The notes under the pieces are model-generated. The model saw nothing but the letters and a program-made list of their open reading frames with translations, was not told where the DNA came from and searched no databases. Made by a program: the position numbers and the translations under genes. Of a stretch of 64,000 bases of DNA, positions 47,150 to 56,376 are shown piece after piece (position 1 is the stretch's first letter; every line of letters starts with the position of its first letter). This DNA comes from Paenibacillus sp. 1781tsa1 (GTDB lineage: Bacteria > Bacillota > Bacilli > Paenibacillales > Paenibacillaceae), in NCBI RefSeq assembly GCF_024159265.1, contig NZ_JAMYWY010000001.1:186001-250000 (forward strand), written 5' to 3'.

Positions 47150-47514
47150 TTATGCAGCAAATTCTGGACAAGACTTAATAATATAAATAAAGCACAAATC
47201 TAATTTAATTTCTTCTATAGAATCTGTTAATATGAGACTATGTACAAGTGAATCTACCAGATCATAGAATATCTTTTTATAAAATGAGCGTAAGAAACAA
47301 ACATGAAAACGGAGAGGACAGAAATAACCTGAAGAAGCATAAGCGTTCGCCTTTATCAACGGATTTCTCCCTTAGGAAAAGGGAATCAAGAAATCGGGGG
47401 ATAAGAGTGATCGAAGGGTTGTTCTGTCATAGTAGTGGCCGAGTGTACGTTTTGTTAGTTCATTTTATATATAGCGATTCGTAGGTATGGGGATGACAAT
47501 CAGGAGGGAAATCA
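47150..47514. other. Leader region of the GH3 gene containing element copy 2
   Basis: About 360 nt between the LtrA terminator and the GH3 start. It holds structured-element copy 2 (47316-47428). A frame at 47248-47484 crosses the element and has no ribosome site. No other feature was recognised. Confidence 0.5.
47316..47428 (+). repeat. Structured intergenic element, copy 2 (upstream of the GH3 gene)
   Basis: Outer stem GACAGAA-AT-AACC (from 47317) with GGTT-G-TTCTGTC (47417-47428). Middle stem TCGC (47347-47350) with GTGA (47407-47410, one G-T pair), and TTATC (47353-47357) with GATAA (47400-47404). Apical hairpin CCCTT/AAGGG. The 3' end is 86 nt before the GH3 start, on the same strand. 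The outer-stem sequence differs from copies 1, 3 and 4 but pairing is kept. AAACGGAGAG just upstream is shared with the array before copy 4. Confidence 0.7.
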
Positions 47515-50298
47515 TTGAGCACACATCAAATCGGAGTTCCATTGGAAGGGTTTGCAGAGTTTAGTCGTACGGTTGCCGCTGAAGGAGCCGTTTTAGTCAG
47601 AAATGAAGGCCAAGTGCTTCCACTTCGTGAAAACGAAAACGTTTCAGTTTTTGGACGGATTCAAGTGAATTATTATCGCAGCGGCACGGGTTCGGGCGGT
47701 AGTGTTCATGTAGCCTACACAACGAATCTGCTCGATGGTCTGCGCAGCAAAAAGAATATAACGGTGAACGAAGAACTGGCAGCTGTCTATGAGAAGTGGA
47801 TTGAAGAAAATCCATTTGATGATGGCGGAAAAGTATGGGCGGCCGAGCCATGGAATCAGAAAGAAATGCCTTTGACAGATGAACTGGTTGCACAGGCTAG
47901 AAGCAAATCCAGCAAAGCCATTATCGTGATTGGACGTACAGCAGGAGAAGATCAGGATAATGCGGATGCGCCAGGAAGTTACCAACTGACAGAAGATGAG
48001 AAAGCGATGCTGAAGAAAGTCACTGCGCAGTTTGAACACACAATCGTAGTACTGAATGTCTCGAATATCATCGACATGAGCTGGTTAAACGAAACGTATC
48101 TACATCCAATTCAAGGTGTGATTTACTCCTGGCATGGCGGTATGGAGGGTGGCAACGCGATTGCTGATGTGCTGGCGGGAGACGTTACACCAAGCGGTAA
48201 ACTGACAGATACGATTGCATATTCCATCGAAGATTATCCTTCGACAAGCAACTACGGCAATGAGTTCAAGAACCTGTATCAGGAAGATATCTATGTAGGT
48301 TATCGTTATTTCGAAACGTTTCGACCTGAGCGTGTTCAGTTTGAATTCGGTTATGGCCTGTCTTATACGACGTTTTTGGCCCAGCATGAAGAAGCGAAAT
48401 CTGTATCCAAAGACGGCGAAACCTACATCGAAGTTCGTGTCAATGTGACCAACTCAGGTACAACATATGCGGGCAAAGAGGTTGTGCAAGTCTATTATGA
48501 AGCCCCGCAAGGCAAACTGGGACAACCGGTGAAGGCTTTGGTGGCTTTTGGCAAAACAGGATTGTTGCAGCCGGGCGAGTCAGAACTTCTGACGATCAGT
48601 TTCCCGATCCATGCCATGGCATCTTACGATGATGCAGGTGTTACGGGCCATACTTCCGCATACGTTCTGGAAGAAGGCACATACCGACTGCATGTAGGAA
48701 CCAGTGTGAAACAAGTGCAGCACATCAGTGTTGATGGCCAGGATGGCTATATTATTGAATCTCTTCAATTGGTGGAGCAACTGCAAGAAGCGATGGCTCC
48801 AACGGAAGATTTTACACGGATGAAACCAGGTACGCGCAAGGAAGATGGATCTTATGAACTGACTTATGCAGAAGTGCCGAAACGTAAGATATCCATGGCG
48901 AACCGGATTGAGCAGAATCTCCCGCAAACGCTGGAGCAGACGGGGAACCAGGGCTACAAGCTGAGTGACGTTAAAGCTGGCAAAGTGAGTCTGGAAGCCT
49001 TCATCGCTCAACTGAGTGATCAGGATCTGGCGGCAATTGTCCGTGGCGAAGGCATGAGCAGTCCACTCGTTACTTCGGGAACGGCATCTGCATTTGGGGG
49101 TGTCAGCGATAGCCTGTTCAACTATGGTATTCCGGTAGCTTGTACGGCAGATGGCCCGTCGGGTATTCGTATGGATAGTGGAGAGAAAGCAACACAGGTA
49201 TCCATCGGAACGTTGCTTGCCGCAACATGGAACCAAGATCTCGTAGAAGAGCTGTATGTGATGGAAGGACAGGAACTGTTGAGAAATCAGGTAGATACCC
49301 TGCTCGGACCTGGACTGAATATCCGCCGGAGCCCGCTTAATGGCCGGAACTTTGAGTACTTCTCTGAAGATCCACTGATCTCGGGTGTATTTGCGGCAGC
49401 ATGTACGAAAGGCATTATGAAGGGTGGTTCCAATGCCACACTGAAACACTTTGCCTGCAACAACCAAGAGAAACACCGCAGTAAAGTAGATGCTGTTGTC
49501 TCTGAGCGTGCACTGCGTGAAATTTACCTGAAAGGGTTCGAAATCGCTGTAAAAGAAGGCGGAGCGAACTCCATCATGACCTCCTACAACCCGATTAACG
49601 GACACTGGGCGGCATCCAACTACGACCTGAACACCACAATTTTGCGCGGTGAATGGAATTTCGAGGGTATCGTCATGACCGACTGGTGGGCAATTATGAA
49701 CGATGTCACCGAAGGTGGAGAGGCGGATCGCAAATACACGAACTGGATGATTCGTGCACAGAATGATCTCTACATGGTTGTACCGAACTACGGCGCAGAG
49801 ATCAATGGCTGGGACGACAACACGATTGAATCCTTGGAAAATGGAACATTGACTCGCGGAGAGCTGCAACGCTCTGCAATCAACATCTGCAAGTTCATCA
49901 TGAATGCACCGGTGTCCGGTAGAAAACACGAGATCGTGGAGAACGTAGCTTCGTTCCATGCGAATGCATCCCTATCGGCTGAACAGGCCCAGGTTCTGGT
50001 TGAGAATGCACAGGTGAAACCTGCGGTAGCTGAACCTGTTTACATGAAAGTGGACGAGGCTGGCCATTATCGAATTATTGTACAGATCATGTCCCCTGAG
50101 CCGGAACTGGCTCAAAGTGCATGTAACCTGCTCCTGAATGACCAGTTGGTAACCACCATTCAAACGAATGGTACGGAAGGCAAATGGATCAGACAGAAGC
50201 TTGTCAAAGTAGACCTTGAAGCAGGACTGTATGAAGTGAAACTGGACTTCACCAAACCAGGTCTCCAGATTGATTGGATCGAATTCAAGCAGGTGTAG
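47515..50298 (+). CDS. Glycoside hydrolase family 3 beta-glucosidase-like enzyme with reversed domain order
   Basis: The 927-aa cytosolic enzyme (no signal peptide) probably releases beta-linked glucose or xylose. The GH3 C-terminal-type domain comes first (residues about 10-260, with VIGRTAGEDQDNADAPGSYQL). A fibronectin-III-like domain follows (about 270-420), and then the catalytic (alpha/beta) barrel (about 510-830). The barrel shows TADGPSGIR, LGPGLNIRRSPLNGRNFEYFSEDP, LKHFACNNQE and the nucleophile Asp723 in GIVMTDWW. This permuted order is known in a minority of GH3 enzymes. The start is TTG 47515, set by AGGAGGGA (47502-47509). Structured-element copy 2 is upstream. Confidence 0.92.
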   Translation: MSTHQIGVPLEGFAEFSRTVAAEGAVLVRNEGQVLPLRENENVSVFGRIQVNYYRSGTGSGGSVHVAYTTNLLDGLRSKKNITVNEELAAVYEKWIEENPFDDGGKVWAAEPWNQKEMPLTDELVAQARSKSSKAIIVIGRTAGEDQDNADAPGSYQLTEDEKAMLKKVTAQFEHTIVVLNVSNIIDMSWLNETYLHPIQGVIYSWHGGMEGGNAIADVLAGDVTPSGKLTDTIAYSIEDYPSTSNYGNEFKNLYQEDIYVGYRYFETFRPERVQFEFGYGLSYTTFLAQHEEAKSVSKDGETYIEVRVNVTNSGTTYAGKEVVQVYYEAPQGKLGQPVKALVAFGKTGLLQPGESELLTISFPIHAMASYDDAGVTGHTSAYVLEEGTYRLHVGTSVKQVQHISVDGQDGYIIESLQLVEQLQEAMAPTEDFTRMKPGTRKEDGSYELTYAEVPKRKISMANRIEQNLPQTLEQTGNQGYKLSDVKAGKVSLEAFIAQLSDQDLAAIVRGEGMSSPLVTSGTASAFGGVSDSLFNYGIPVACTADGPSGIRMDSGEKATQVSIGTLLAATWNQDLVEELYVMEGQELLRNQVDTLLGPGLNIRRSPLNGRNFEYFSEDPLISGVFAAACTKGIMKGGSNATLKHFACNNQEKHRSKVDAVVSERALREIYLKGFEIAVKEGGANSIMTSYNPINGHWAASNYDLNTTILRGEWNFEGIVMTDWWAIMNDVTEGGEADRKYTNWMIRAQNDLYMVVPNYGAEINGWDDNTIESLENGTLTRGELQRSAINICKFIMNAPVSGRKHEIVENVASFHANASLSAEQAQVLVENAQVKPAVAEPVYMKVDEAGHYRIIVQIMSPEPELAQSACNLLLNDQLVTTIQTNGTEGKWIRQKLVKVDLEAGLYEVKLDFTKPGLQIDWIEFKQV

Positions 50299-50486
50299 AG
50301 ATAATCAGAAATATTTTGTGATAGCAGCAATCATAAGGTTGTTCTTCATCAAAAGTAGAATACGTGGGTACATGACAAAGGACACTGTTTGCGGGTGTCC
50401 TTTGTTGTAACACGGAATAGCTGCTGTTATGATAGTGTTATGGGATTTTGGAGTTCTGAACAATGGGGTCAGGGGTGTTGCGAAGA

Positions 50487-50678
50487 ATGAGAAATTATAA
50501 TTTTATGAGTCCAATCCTGCTGGTTGTGGTGGCGCTGATTGTAAGAGGTCTGGTGACTAACCTGGGAGTTCTTTTTGGCTTATCACAAGAAGTGGCAAGT
50601 AATATTGCCATGATTGCCATGATCATTGCGGCACTGATTATGTTTAATCGAATGACGAAGGCTCGGCGTAGAAAATAG
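50487..50678 (+). CDS. Small membrane protein
   Basis: The 63-aa hydrophobic protein has two predicted membrane helices (MSPILLVVVALIVRGLVTNLG and VASNIAMIAMIIAALIMFN), ends in a basic tail KARRRK and belongs to no family I recognise. An upstream ATG at 50463 is in frame, but AGGGGTG (50470-50476) fits ATG 50487. Alternatively the 71-aa form is used. It stands alone and is followed by two perfect hairpins. Function unknown. Confidence 0.7.
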   Translation: MRNYNFMSPILLVVVALIVRGLVTNLGVLFGLSQEVASNIAMIAMIIAALIMFNRMTKARRRK

Positions 50679-50684
50679 AAAAAG

Positions 50685-50741
50685 CTCGGATAATCTTAAG
50701 TTTATCCGAGACATGAAGACACCCTTAGGGTGTCTTTTTTT
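50685..50741 (+). terminator. Double hairpin terminator
   Basis: CTCGGATAA/TTATCCGAG (50685-50693 with 50702-50710) is followed by AGACACCC/GGGTGTCT (50717-50724 with 50728-50735) and T6-7. Both stems are perfect; the second is the terminator proper. Confidence 0.9.
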
Positions 50742-50894
50742 GTATTGACGTTCTGAACCTAACGTTTTAGACTATTGCTAATTGATGATAACATTGTAGA
50801 TAACAAAAATAACAAAATGATTCAACAAAGCACATAAAACACGTTGCACTCTCTATTTGCTAGCCCATTCCGGTCCCCAAAGGAGAATCCATTC

Positions 50895-51008
50895 ATGAAG
50901 ATCATTGCCGACAAACAATATATCTTTCAGGAAGGTCAGCCTTTTCGGATTGCGTTCTGGAAGCTGACCGTTGCCCACAATGATGAAGAAGGACCGCAGG
51001 AGCGCTGA
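50895..51008 (+). CDS. Putative 37-aa small protein
   Basis: ATG 50895 is preceded by AAAGGAGA (50879-50886, 8-nt spacing), a near-ideal ribosome site. The frame encodes MKIIADKQYIFQEGQPFRIA followed by FWKLTVAHNDEEGPQER and stops at TGA 51006-51008. The final codons lie inside the 5' half of a terminator-like hairpin. No family is recognised. The good ribosome site and the following terminator support a real short gene, but no comparison was possible. Confidence 0.5.
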   Translation: MKIIADKQYIFQEGQPFRIAFWKLTVAHNDEEGPQER

Positions 51009-51031
51009 TGCAGCGTTCAGTCGGTCCTTTA
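50989..51031 (+). terminator. Terminator overlapping the end of the 37-aa frame
   Basis: AAGGACCG (50989-50996) pairs with CGGTCCTT (51022-51029), with an inner stem AGCGCTG/CAGCGTT; a short T-run follows. Confidence 0.7.
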
Positions 51032-51127
51032 TGTCATGGATCAGGCTGTGTGAAGTTCGAGTGATGGGTATCGATACGGGTTAACGGTGCTGGAATAATC
51101 TACGATGAAGTGAAGGGAGCGATCCTT

Positions 51128-51850
51128 ATGGAAAGACAGCCTGTATTGGAAGTCATTGCTGTGGATGTGGAAGATGCCAAGGCAGCTGAGGAGGGAGGGG
51201 CCGATCGGATTGAGCTGGTATCTGCGATGATCGAGGGTGGCCTTACCCCCAGTTATGGTGTCATGGAGCAAGTAGTATCCCAAGTCTCCATCCCGGTCTA
51301 TGTCATGATTCGTCCCCATAGCCGCTCGTTTCGCTATAGCACAGAGGACATCCACGCCATGACCCGTGATATTCGCGTGGCGAAGGAACTTGGAGCCGCT
51401 GGCATCGTGATCGGCGCCCTCACCGGAAATGGTGAAGTCGATCTCATATCCTTGCAATCATGTATGACCGAATCTCAGGGTTTGGGTGTTACGTTTCATC
51501 GTGCAATTGATGTGAGCACAAGCCTGACTGAGGCGCTCAAGGCCATTAACACATTGGGCAACGTGGAGCGTGTGCTTACATCGGGAGGGAAACAGACAGC
51601 GCCTGAAGGCATACTGGAACTGAAACAGCTTCAGCAATTGGGGCAAACCTTGAACATCGCTGTCATGGCAGGGTCGGGGGTCACCATAGAGGGAATTCAA
51701 ACGCTAGTGAGTCAGACAGGTATCACGGAAATCCATATGGGATCAGGCGTGAGGTACGAAGGCAGCTTTAAATATCCCATTGATCCACATTTGGTTGAAG
51801 AAGCCAAGCAGCAGTTATTGCTTGCATCACAGCCATTTCATGGACAGTAG
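51128..51850 (+). CDS. cutC: CutC family protein
   Basis: The 240-aa TIM-barrel protein has the CutC signatures LEVIAVDVEDAKAAEEGGADRIELVSAMIEGGLTPSYGV, VMIRPHSRSFRYS and the late ITEIHMGSGVR. It was named for copper homeostasis in E. coli, but a direct copper role is disputed. In carbohydrate clusters of Firmicutes it often accompanies glycosidases. GTG 51110 is in frame, but GAAGGGAG (51112-51119) selects ATG 51128. It is followed after 74 nt by GH29 and GH35 genes in the same direction. Confidence 0.9.
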   Translation: MERQPVLEVIAVDVEDAKAAEEGGADRIELVSAMIEGGLTPSYGVMEQVVSQVSIPVYVMIRPHSRSFRYSTEDIHAMTRDIRVAKELGAAGIVIGALTGNGEVDLISLQSCMTESQGLGVTFHRAIDVSTSLTEALKAINTLGNVERVLTSGGKQTAPEGILELKQLQQLGQTLNIAVMAGSGVTIEGIQTLVSQTGITEIHMGSGVRYEGSFKYPIDPHLVEEAKQQLLLASQPFHGQ

Positions 51851-51924
51851 TGCACTGAGTAGCGGTCCAAGCAAGGGTGGTCCAGTGACATAGGAATGCA
51901 CGAAATAAAAGGAGGGATAACACC

Positions 51925-53385
51925 ATGAATCATGAACTGCAATCAGCCGAATGGATTACAACCGCAGCGCAGATCCGCCCATCCGAACGCCAGTTGAGAT
52001 GGCAGGAGATGGAGTTTTACGGGTTTATTCATTTTACGGTAAATACATTCACGGATCGAGAATGGGGTACTGGAGAGGAAGACCCGTCGATCTTCAATCC
52101 TTCTGAACTGAGCGCAGTACAATGGGTGCAGGCGTGCAAGGCTGCGGGGATGAAGGGGCTGATTTTGACGTGTAAGCATCATGATGGATTTTGTTTGTGG
52201 CCAAGCCAGTTTACAGCGCATACGGTCGCGGCCAGTCCATGGAGGAACGGTGCGGGGGATTTGGTGCAGGAAGTCGCCGATGCCTGCCGTGAGGGCGGAT
52301 TAAAGTTTGGCGTGTACCTGTCTCCTTGGGATCGGCATGAAGCCACTTATGGAGATTCCGAGAGGTATAACGAGTTTTTCCTCCATCAGTTACGCGAGCT
52401 GCTTACGAATTATGGCGACATCTTCTGTGTATGGTTTGACGGCGCGTGTGGTGAGGGTCCGAATGGCAAAAGACAGATCTATGACTGGGACGCCTATTAT
52501 GCGCTTATTCGTGAACTCCAGCCCGAAGCTGTTATCTCGGTATGTGGCCCGGATGTTCGCTGGTGTGGCAATGAAGCGGGGCATACGCGGGAATCGGAAT
52601 GGAGCGTTGTGCCCGCGCATATGCAGGATAATGAGAAGATTCAGGAGCAATCGCAGCAGGTGGATGATGGCGAGTTTGCCACAAGGATTAATACGCAGGA
52701 CCGTGATTTGGGAAGCCGAGAGGTCATTCGTTCCCAAGGTGAGCAATTGATCTGGTACCCTGCCGAGGTGAATACCTCAATTCGTCCGGGATGGTTTTAT
52801 CATGCCAGTGAGGATGATCAGGTCAAAACATTGGAAGAACTGCTCGCCGTCTATTACGGTGCAGTAGGGGGCAATGCCACCTTTTTGCTCAATCTGCCAC
52901 CGGATACGCGTGGTCTCATTCACGAACGGGATGTGGAGCGACTACAGGAATTGGGAGATTCGCTTCGTGCTATTTTCCAGGAAAATTTGGCCTTGCAGGC
53001 GCTGGTAACAGCATCGGAGACGATGGATGAACAGCATACCGTATTGGAGGTGCTGACGGAACGACGGGATACGTATTGGTGTCCTCACGAAGGAACGGAG
53101 CAGGCTTGGATCGAGCTGGATTTACAGGAAGAACGATCATTTGACCGGGTGGTGCTGATGGAACATATCGAGATAGGCCAACGGATTGAGCGATTTACAC
53201 TGGAGTCACAGAGGGCAGATGGGGGTTGGAAAGAATTCTACACAGGGACGGTGGTGGGGTATAAACGAATTTGCTATTTCCCCCAGGTCACATCGAGAAG
53301 GATGCGATTAACCATTCATGAATCCAGATGGTATCCTACGTTGTCGGGGTTAGGCATATATCTGAGCGAGCGGGGAGGGTTGTAA
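51925..53385 (+). CDS. Alpha-L-fucosidase, GH29 (first copy)
   Basis: The 486-aa cytosolic retaining enzyme should remove terminal alpha-L-fucose. The catalytic barrel (about 20-340) includes GFIHFTVNTFTDREWGTGEE, LTCKHHDGFCLWPSQ and the probable nucleophile Asp172 in CVWFDGACGEG. The C-terminal part (about 370-486) looks like a beta-sandwich carbohydrate-binding domain. AAAGGAGGG provides the ribosome site. The stop is one base before the GH35 start, so fucosidase and galactosidase are probably translated together. It differs clearly from the second GH29 at 58472. Confidence 0.92.
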   Translation: MNHELQSAEWITTAAQIRPSERQLRWQEMEFYGFIHFTVNTFTDREWGTGEEDPSIFNPSELSAVQWVQACKAAGMKGLILTCKHHDGFCLWPSQFTAHTVAASPWRNGAGDLVQEVADACREGGLKFGVYLSPWDRHEATYGDSERYNEFFLHQLRELLTNYGDIFCVWFDGACGEGPNGKRQIYDWDAYYALIRELQPEAVISVCGPDVRWCGNEAGHTRESEWSVVPAHMQDNEKIQEQSQQVDDGEFATRINTQDRDLGSREVIRSQGEQLIWYPAEVNTSIRPGWFYHASEDDQVKTLEELLAVYYGAVGGNATFLLNLPPDTRGLIHERDVERLQELGDSLRAIFQENLALQALVTASETMDEQHTVLEVLTERRDTYWCPHEGTEQAWIELDLQEERSFDRVVLMEHIEIGQRIERFTLESQRADGGWKEFYTGTVVGYKRICYFPQVTSRRMRLTIHESRWYPTLSGLGIYLSERGGL

Positions 53386-53386
53386 A

Positions 53387-55144
53387 ATGGCGTTGCTAAC
53401 GTATAAAGGTTCACAATTCATGTATGATGGCGAGCCCATTCGGATTCTGTCGGGTGCCATCCATTATTTCAGAGTGGTCCCCGAATATTGGGAGGATCGG
53501 TTACTCAAGCTGAAAGCCTGCGGTTTCAATACAGTGGAAACGTATGTGCCGTGGAATGTCCATGAGCCGCAGCCGGGGCAGTACTGTTTTGAAGGCATGG
53601 CTGATCTGGAACGTTTTATTCGCATTGCGGATGATGTGGGTCTGCATGTGATTGTACGCCCAAGTCCTTATATATGTGCGGAGTGGGAGTTTGGCGGATT
53701 GCCTTCCTGGCTGCTTGCAGCTGATGATATCCGTCTTCGGTGTAATGATGCAACATTTCTGGCGAATGTGGATCGTTATTACGATGTGCTTTTGCCCAAA
53801 TTGAAACCCCTTCTTAGCACGCATGGTGGGCCGATCATCGCGATGCAGATTGAAAATGAGTACGGCAGTTTCGGCAATGACGCGAGTTACCTGCAATATT
53901 TACGGGATGGCATGGTAGAGCGGGGTGTGGATGTGCTTCTGTTTACTTCGGATGGACCGACAGATCACATGCTACAGGCAGGATCGGTACCAAGGCATCT
54001 GGCTACAGTCAATTTTGGATCAGGGACGCAAGGATCGTTCACCAAGCTGCGTGAGTATCAGGCAGAAGAACCTTTGATGTGCATGGAATATTGGAACGGC
54101 TGGTTCGATCACTGGGGTGAGTCGCATCATACCCGGGAAGCCGCAGATGTGGCTGGTGTGTTTGAGGAGATGCTTCGGTTAGGAGCTTCGGTTAACTTTT
54201 ATATGTTCCATGGGGGAACGAACTTTGGATTTTACAACGGAGCGAACTGTCAGCAGAAGGATCAATACGAACCCACCATTACAAGTTACGACTACGATTC
54301 ACTGCTCAGTGAATCCGGGGAGCCAACAGCAAAATTTCATGCCGTACGTGATCTTATTGCTCGCCATAGCGATGAAGATCTGGGTGAGCTTGTGCTGCCA
54401 GAATCGAAGGGGACCGTCGCCTATGGGCGAGTGGAGTTGAACCAGCAGGCGTCATTACTTACACAATTGGACTTGATATCAGCTCCGGTGCAACGTACGA
54501 ATCCAGAAACGATGGAGAAGCTGGGTCAGGATTATGGATTTATTTGTTATCAATCCCGGATATCCGGGCCAAGGGAGCGACAGGAACTGGTGGTTCAGGA
54601 GGTGCGTGACCGTGCGCTTGTGTTTGTTGATGGTCAATTTCAGGGCGTGTTGGAACGGGGGAATACAGCAGTATCGATTTCGTTTGAAGTACCGCCAGAG
54701 GGCGCAGATCTATTGATCCTTGTTGAAAATATGGGGCGAATCAACTATGGTCCGTACCTGAGAGATCCAAAGGGCATTACGGAGGGGGTGCGACATGGCT
54801 TTCAATTTTTATTCGATTGGACGATTCATTGTCTGCCATTAACCGATCTGTCGGGTTTACAATTTAGCAATGCGATTAGCGAAGCACAGGGGCCTGCTTT
54901 TTATAGGGGAAATCTTCAGATCACGGATGTCAGAGATACTTTTCTGCGTCTGGATAGCTGGACCAAGGGGGTTGCATTTGTAAACGGATTCAATCTGGGG
55001 CGCTACTGGAATAAAGGACCGCAAAAAACATGGTATGTGCCTGCCCCGCTCCTTCATGAAGGTGATAATGAAATCATGGTATTTGAGCTTCATCAGACGT
55101 CTGAACTGGCCGTAACGTTGGTGGATACACCGGATTTGGGCTAG
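53387..55144 (+). CDS. Beta-galactosidase, GH35
   Basis: The 585-aa cytosolic enzyme releases terminal beta-galactose. GH35 motifs are complete: ILSGAIHYFRVVPEYWEDRL, GFNTVETYVPWNVHEP, RPSPYICAEWEFGGLPSWLL, acid/base Glu158 in AMQIENEYG, nucleophile Glu234 in MCMEYWNGWFDHWG, and FYMFHGGTNFGFYNGA. C-terminal galactose-binding-like domains follow, with FNLGRYWNKGPQKTWYVPAPLLHEGDNEI. The gene starts 1 nt after the GH29 stop. Together they could dismantle fucosylated galactosides. Confidence 0.95.
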   Translation: MALLTYKGSQFMYDGEPIRILSGAIHYFRVVPEYWEDRLLKLKACGFNTVETYVPWNVHEPQPGQYCFEGMADLERFIRIADDVGLHVIVRPSPYICAEWEFGGLPSWLLAADDIRLRCNDATFLANVDRYYDVLLPKLKPLLSTHGGPIIAMQIENEYGSFGNDASYLQYLRDGMVERGVDVLLFTSDGPTDHMLQAGSVPRHLATVNFGSGTQGSFTKLREYQAEEPLMCMEYWNGWFDHWGESHHTREAADVAGVFEEMLRLGASVNFYMFHGGTNFGFYNGANCQQKDQYEPTITSYDYDSLLSESGEPTAKFHAVRDLIARHSDEDLGELVLPESKGTVAYGRVELNQQASLLTQLDLISAPVQRTNPETMEKLGQDYGFICYQSRISGPRERQELVVQEVRDRALVFVDGQFQGVLERGNTAVSISFEVPPEGADLLILVENMGRINYGPYLRDPKGITEGVRHGFQFLFDWTIHCLPLTDLSGLQFSNAISEAQGPAFYRGNLQITDVRDTFLRLDSWTKGVAFVNGFNLGRYWNKGPQKTWYVPAPLLHEGDNEIMVFELHQTSELAVTLVDTPDLG

Positions 55145-55253
55145 GAAAAGGAAAATAGGTGAGCCAAACGATTATTGGCAATTGTCGTGTCCGCTGGAAA
55201 AAGGTATACGTTGGGTATGGACATTGACTGACTACAGGAGAGGATGAGGAAAA

Positions 55254-56120
55254 ATGAAAGTTGGACTCAGCACCTACAGTCTGCAACAAGCATTGGATCG
55301 CAAAGAATTAACCGTACCAGATGCCATTCGCTGGATTGCTGATCAGGGCGGGGAACATGTGGAGATTGTGCCGATGGGATTCAGTCTGATCGAACATCCG
55401 GAGTTGATTGATGAGATTAAAGCTGTGGCAAAAGAGGTCGGAATCGATATTTCCAATTATGCCATCGGCACTAACTTTGCTGTGCAGGAGGACGCCGAAG
55501 CGTTGGAGCAAGAGATCCAGAATGTGATGCGACATGTGGATGTGGCTGCTGCACTGGGTGTTAAGCTGATGCGTCATGACGTGGCTTTCCGGCCTGCACC
55601 AGAAGGAACAGTAGCACAGTTCGAGATCGACCTGCCGGTACTGGTGAAGGCTTGTCAGCGGATAGCCGATTATGCAGCCGATTTTGGAATTACAACAAGC
55701 GTGGAGAACCATGGGTACTACGTGCAGTCGAGTGAGCGAATTCAGCGTTTGTTACACGAAACGGCGCGGAATAACTTCAAGACCACGCTGGATGTCGGCA
55801 ATTTCCTTTGTGTGGACGAAGACCCGGTGAGTGCTGTGAAAAATAATATTTCGCACGCGTCGATCGTGCACGCCAAAGACTTCTACTGGAGACCTTCCTA
55901 CCGGAACCCCGGTGAAGGCTGGTTCCAAACCTCGCATGGCAACTACCTGCGCGGTGCCATTGTGGGCCAAGGCGATATCGACATGCCTGAGGTATTCCGG
56001 GTGTTGAAACAATCCGGGTATGACGGATATATCTCGGTTGAATTTGAAGGCATGGAGGATTGCAAAACCGCCTCACGCATTGCTATGGATAACGTCCGCC
56101 GCCTATGGGAAGAGGCATAG
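55254..56120 (+). CDS. Sugar phosphate isomerase/epimerase (AP-endonuclease-2-like TIM barrel)
   Basis: The 288-aa protein begins MKVGLSTYSLQQALDRKELTVPDAIRWIADQGGEHVEIV. It has the metal-site segments SVENHGYY, TTLDVGNFL, SIVHAKDFYWRP and YISVEFEGMEDC, typical of the xylose-isomerase-like barrel (IolE/IolH/YcjR group). It probably isomerises or epimerises an intermediate made by the neighbouring Gfo/Idh oxidoreductase. The ribosome site is GAGGATGAGG. Substrate unknown. Confidence 0.9.
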   Translation: MKVGLSTYSLQQALDRKELTVPDAIRWIADQGGEHVEIVPMGFSLIEHPELIDEIKAVAKEVGIDISNYAIGTNFAVQEDAEALEQEIQNVMRHVDVAAALGVKLMRHDVAFRPAPEGTVAQFEIDLPVLVKACQRIADYAADFGITTSVENHGYYVQSSERIQRLLHETARNNFKTTLDVGNFLCVDEDPVSAVKNNISHASIVHAKDFYWRPSYRNPGEGWFQTSHGNYLRGAIVGQGDIDMPEVFRVLKQSGYDGYISVEFEGMEDCKTASRIAMDNVRRLWEEA

Positions 56121-56207
56121 GGCTGAGTGCTTGTTTTAAATGAAATATGACTTGTTATGTATGGCTCAAACAGAAAGTTAGTTCAGTCAGAAAAAGTAGT
56201 GGAGGGG

Positions 56208-56318
56208 GCGAAATCGATTCTGAAGAAACGAAGTGTTCGCCTTTATCACCGGATTTCCCCTTTGGAAGAAGGGAATTGAAGAAATCTGGGGATAAGAGCG
56301 ATCGGAAGAACGATTCGC
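56208..56318 (+). repeat. Structured intergenic element, copy 3 (upstream of the Gfo/Idh gene)
   Basis: Outer stem GCGAA-A-TCG-A-TT (56208-56219) with AACGATTCGC (56309-56318), ten pairs around two bulged A. Middle stem TCGC (56237-56240) with GCGA (56298-56301), and TTATC (56243-56247) with GATAA (56291-56295). Upper stem GATTTC/GAAATC and an apical CCCTT/AAGGG hairpin. The outer arms share no sequence with copies 1, 2 and 4, yet pair fully. The 3' end is 58 nt before the next start codon. Confidence 0.72.
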
Positions 56319-56376
56319 AACCGTAACGTCTACTCTGCAGAACTTTATTTATTTTATTTATGGAGGAATCAGCACT

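Noticed and set aside
47248..47484. 78-aa frame in the GH3 leader
   Set aside because: It crosses structured-element copy 2 and has no ribosome site.
47636..47650. cre-like GAAAACGTTTC core inside the GH3 coding region
   Set aside because: Only about 11 of 14 consensus positions match and it lies within codons for an ordinary protein segment; not enough to claim CcpA binding.
48580..49959. 459-aa open frame antisense to the GH3 gene
   Set aside because: Shadow of the GH3 catalytic domain; composition rich in Cys, His and Phe and no ribosome site.
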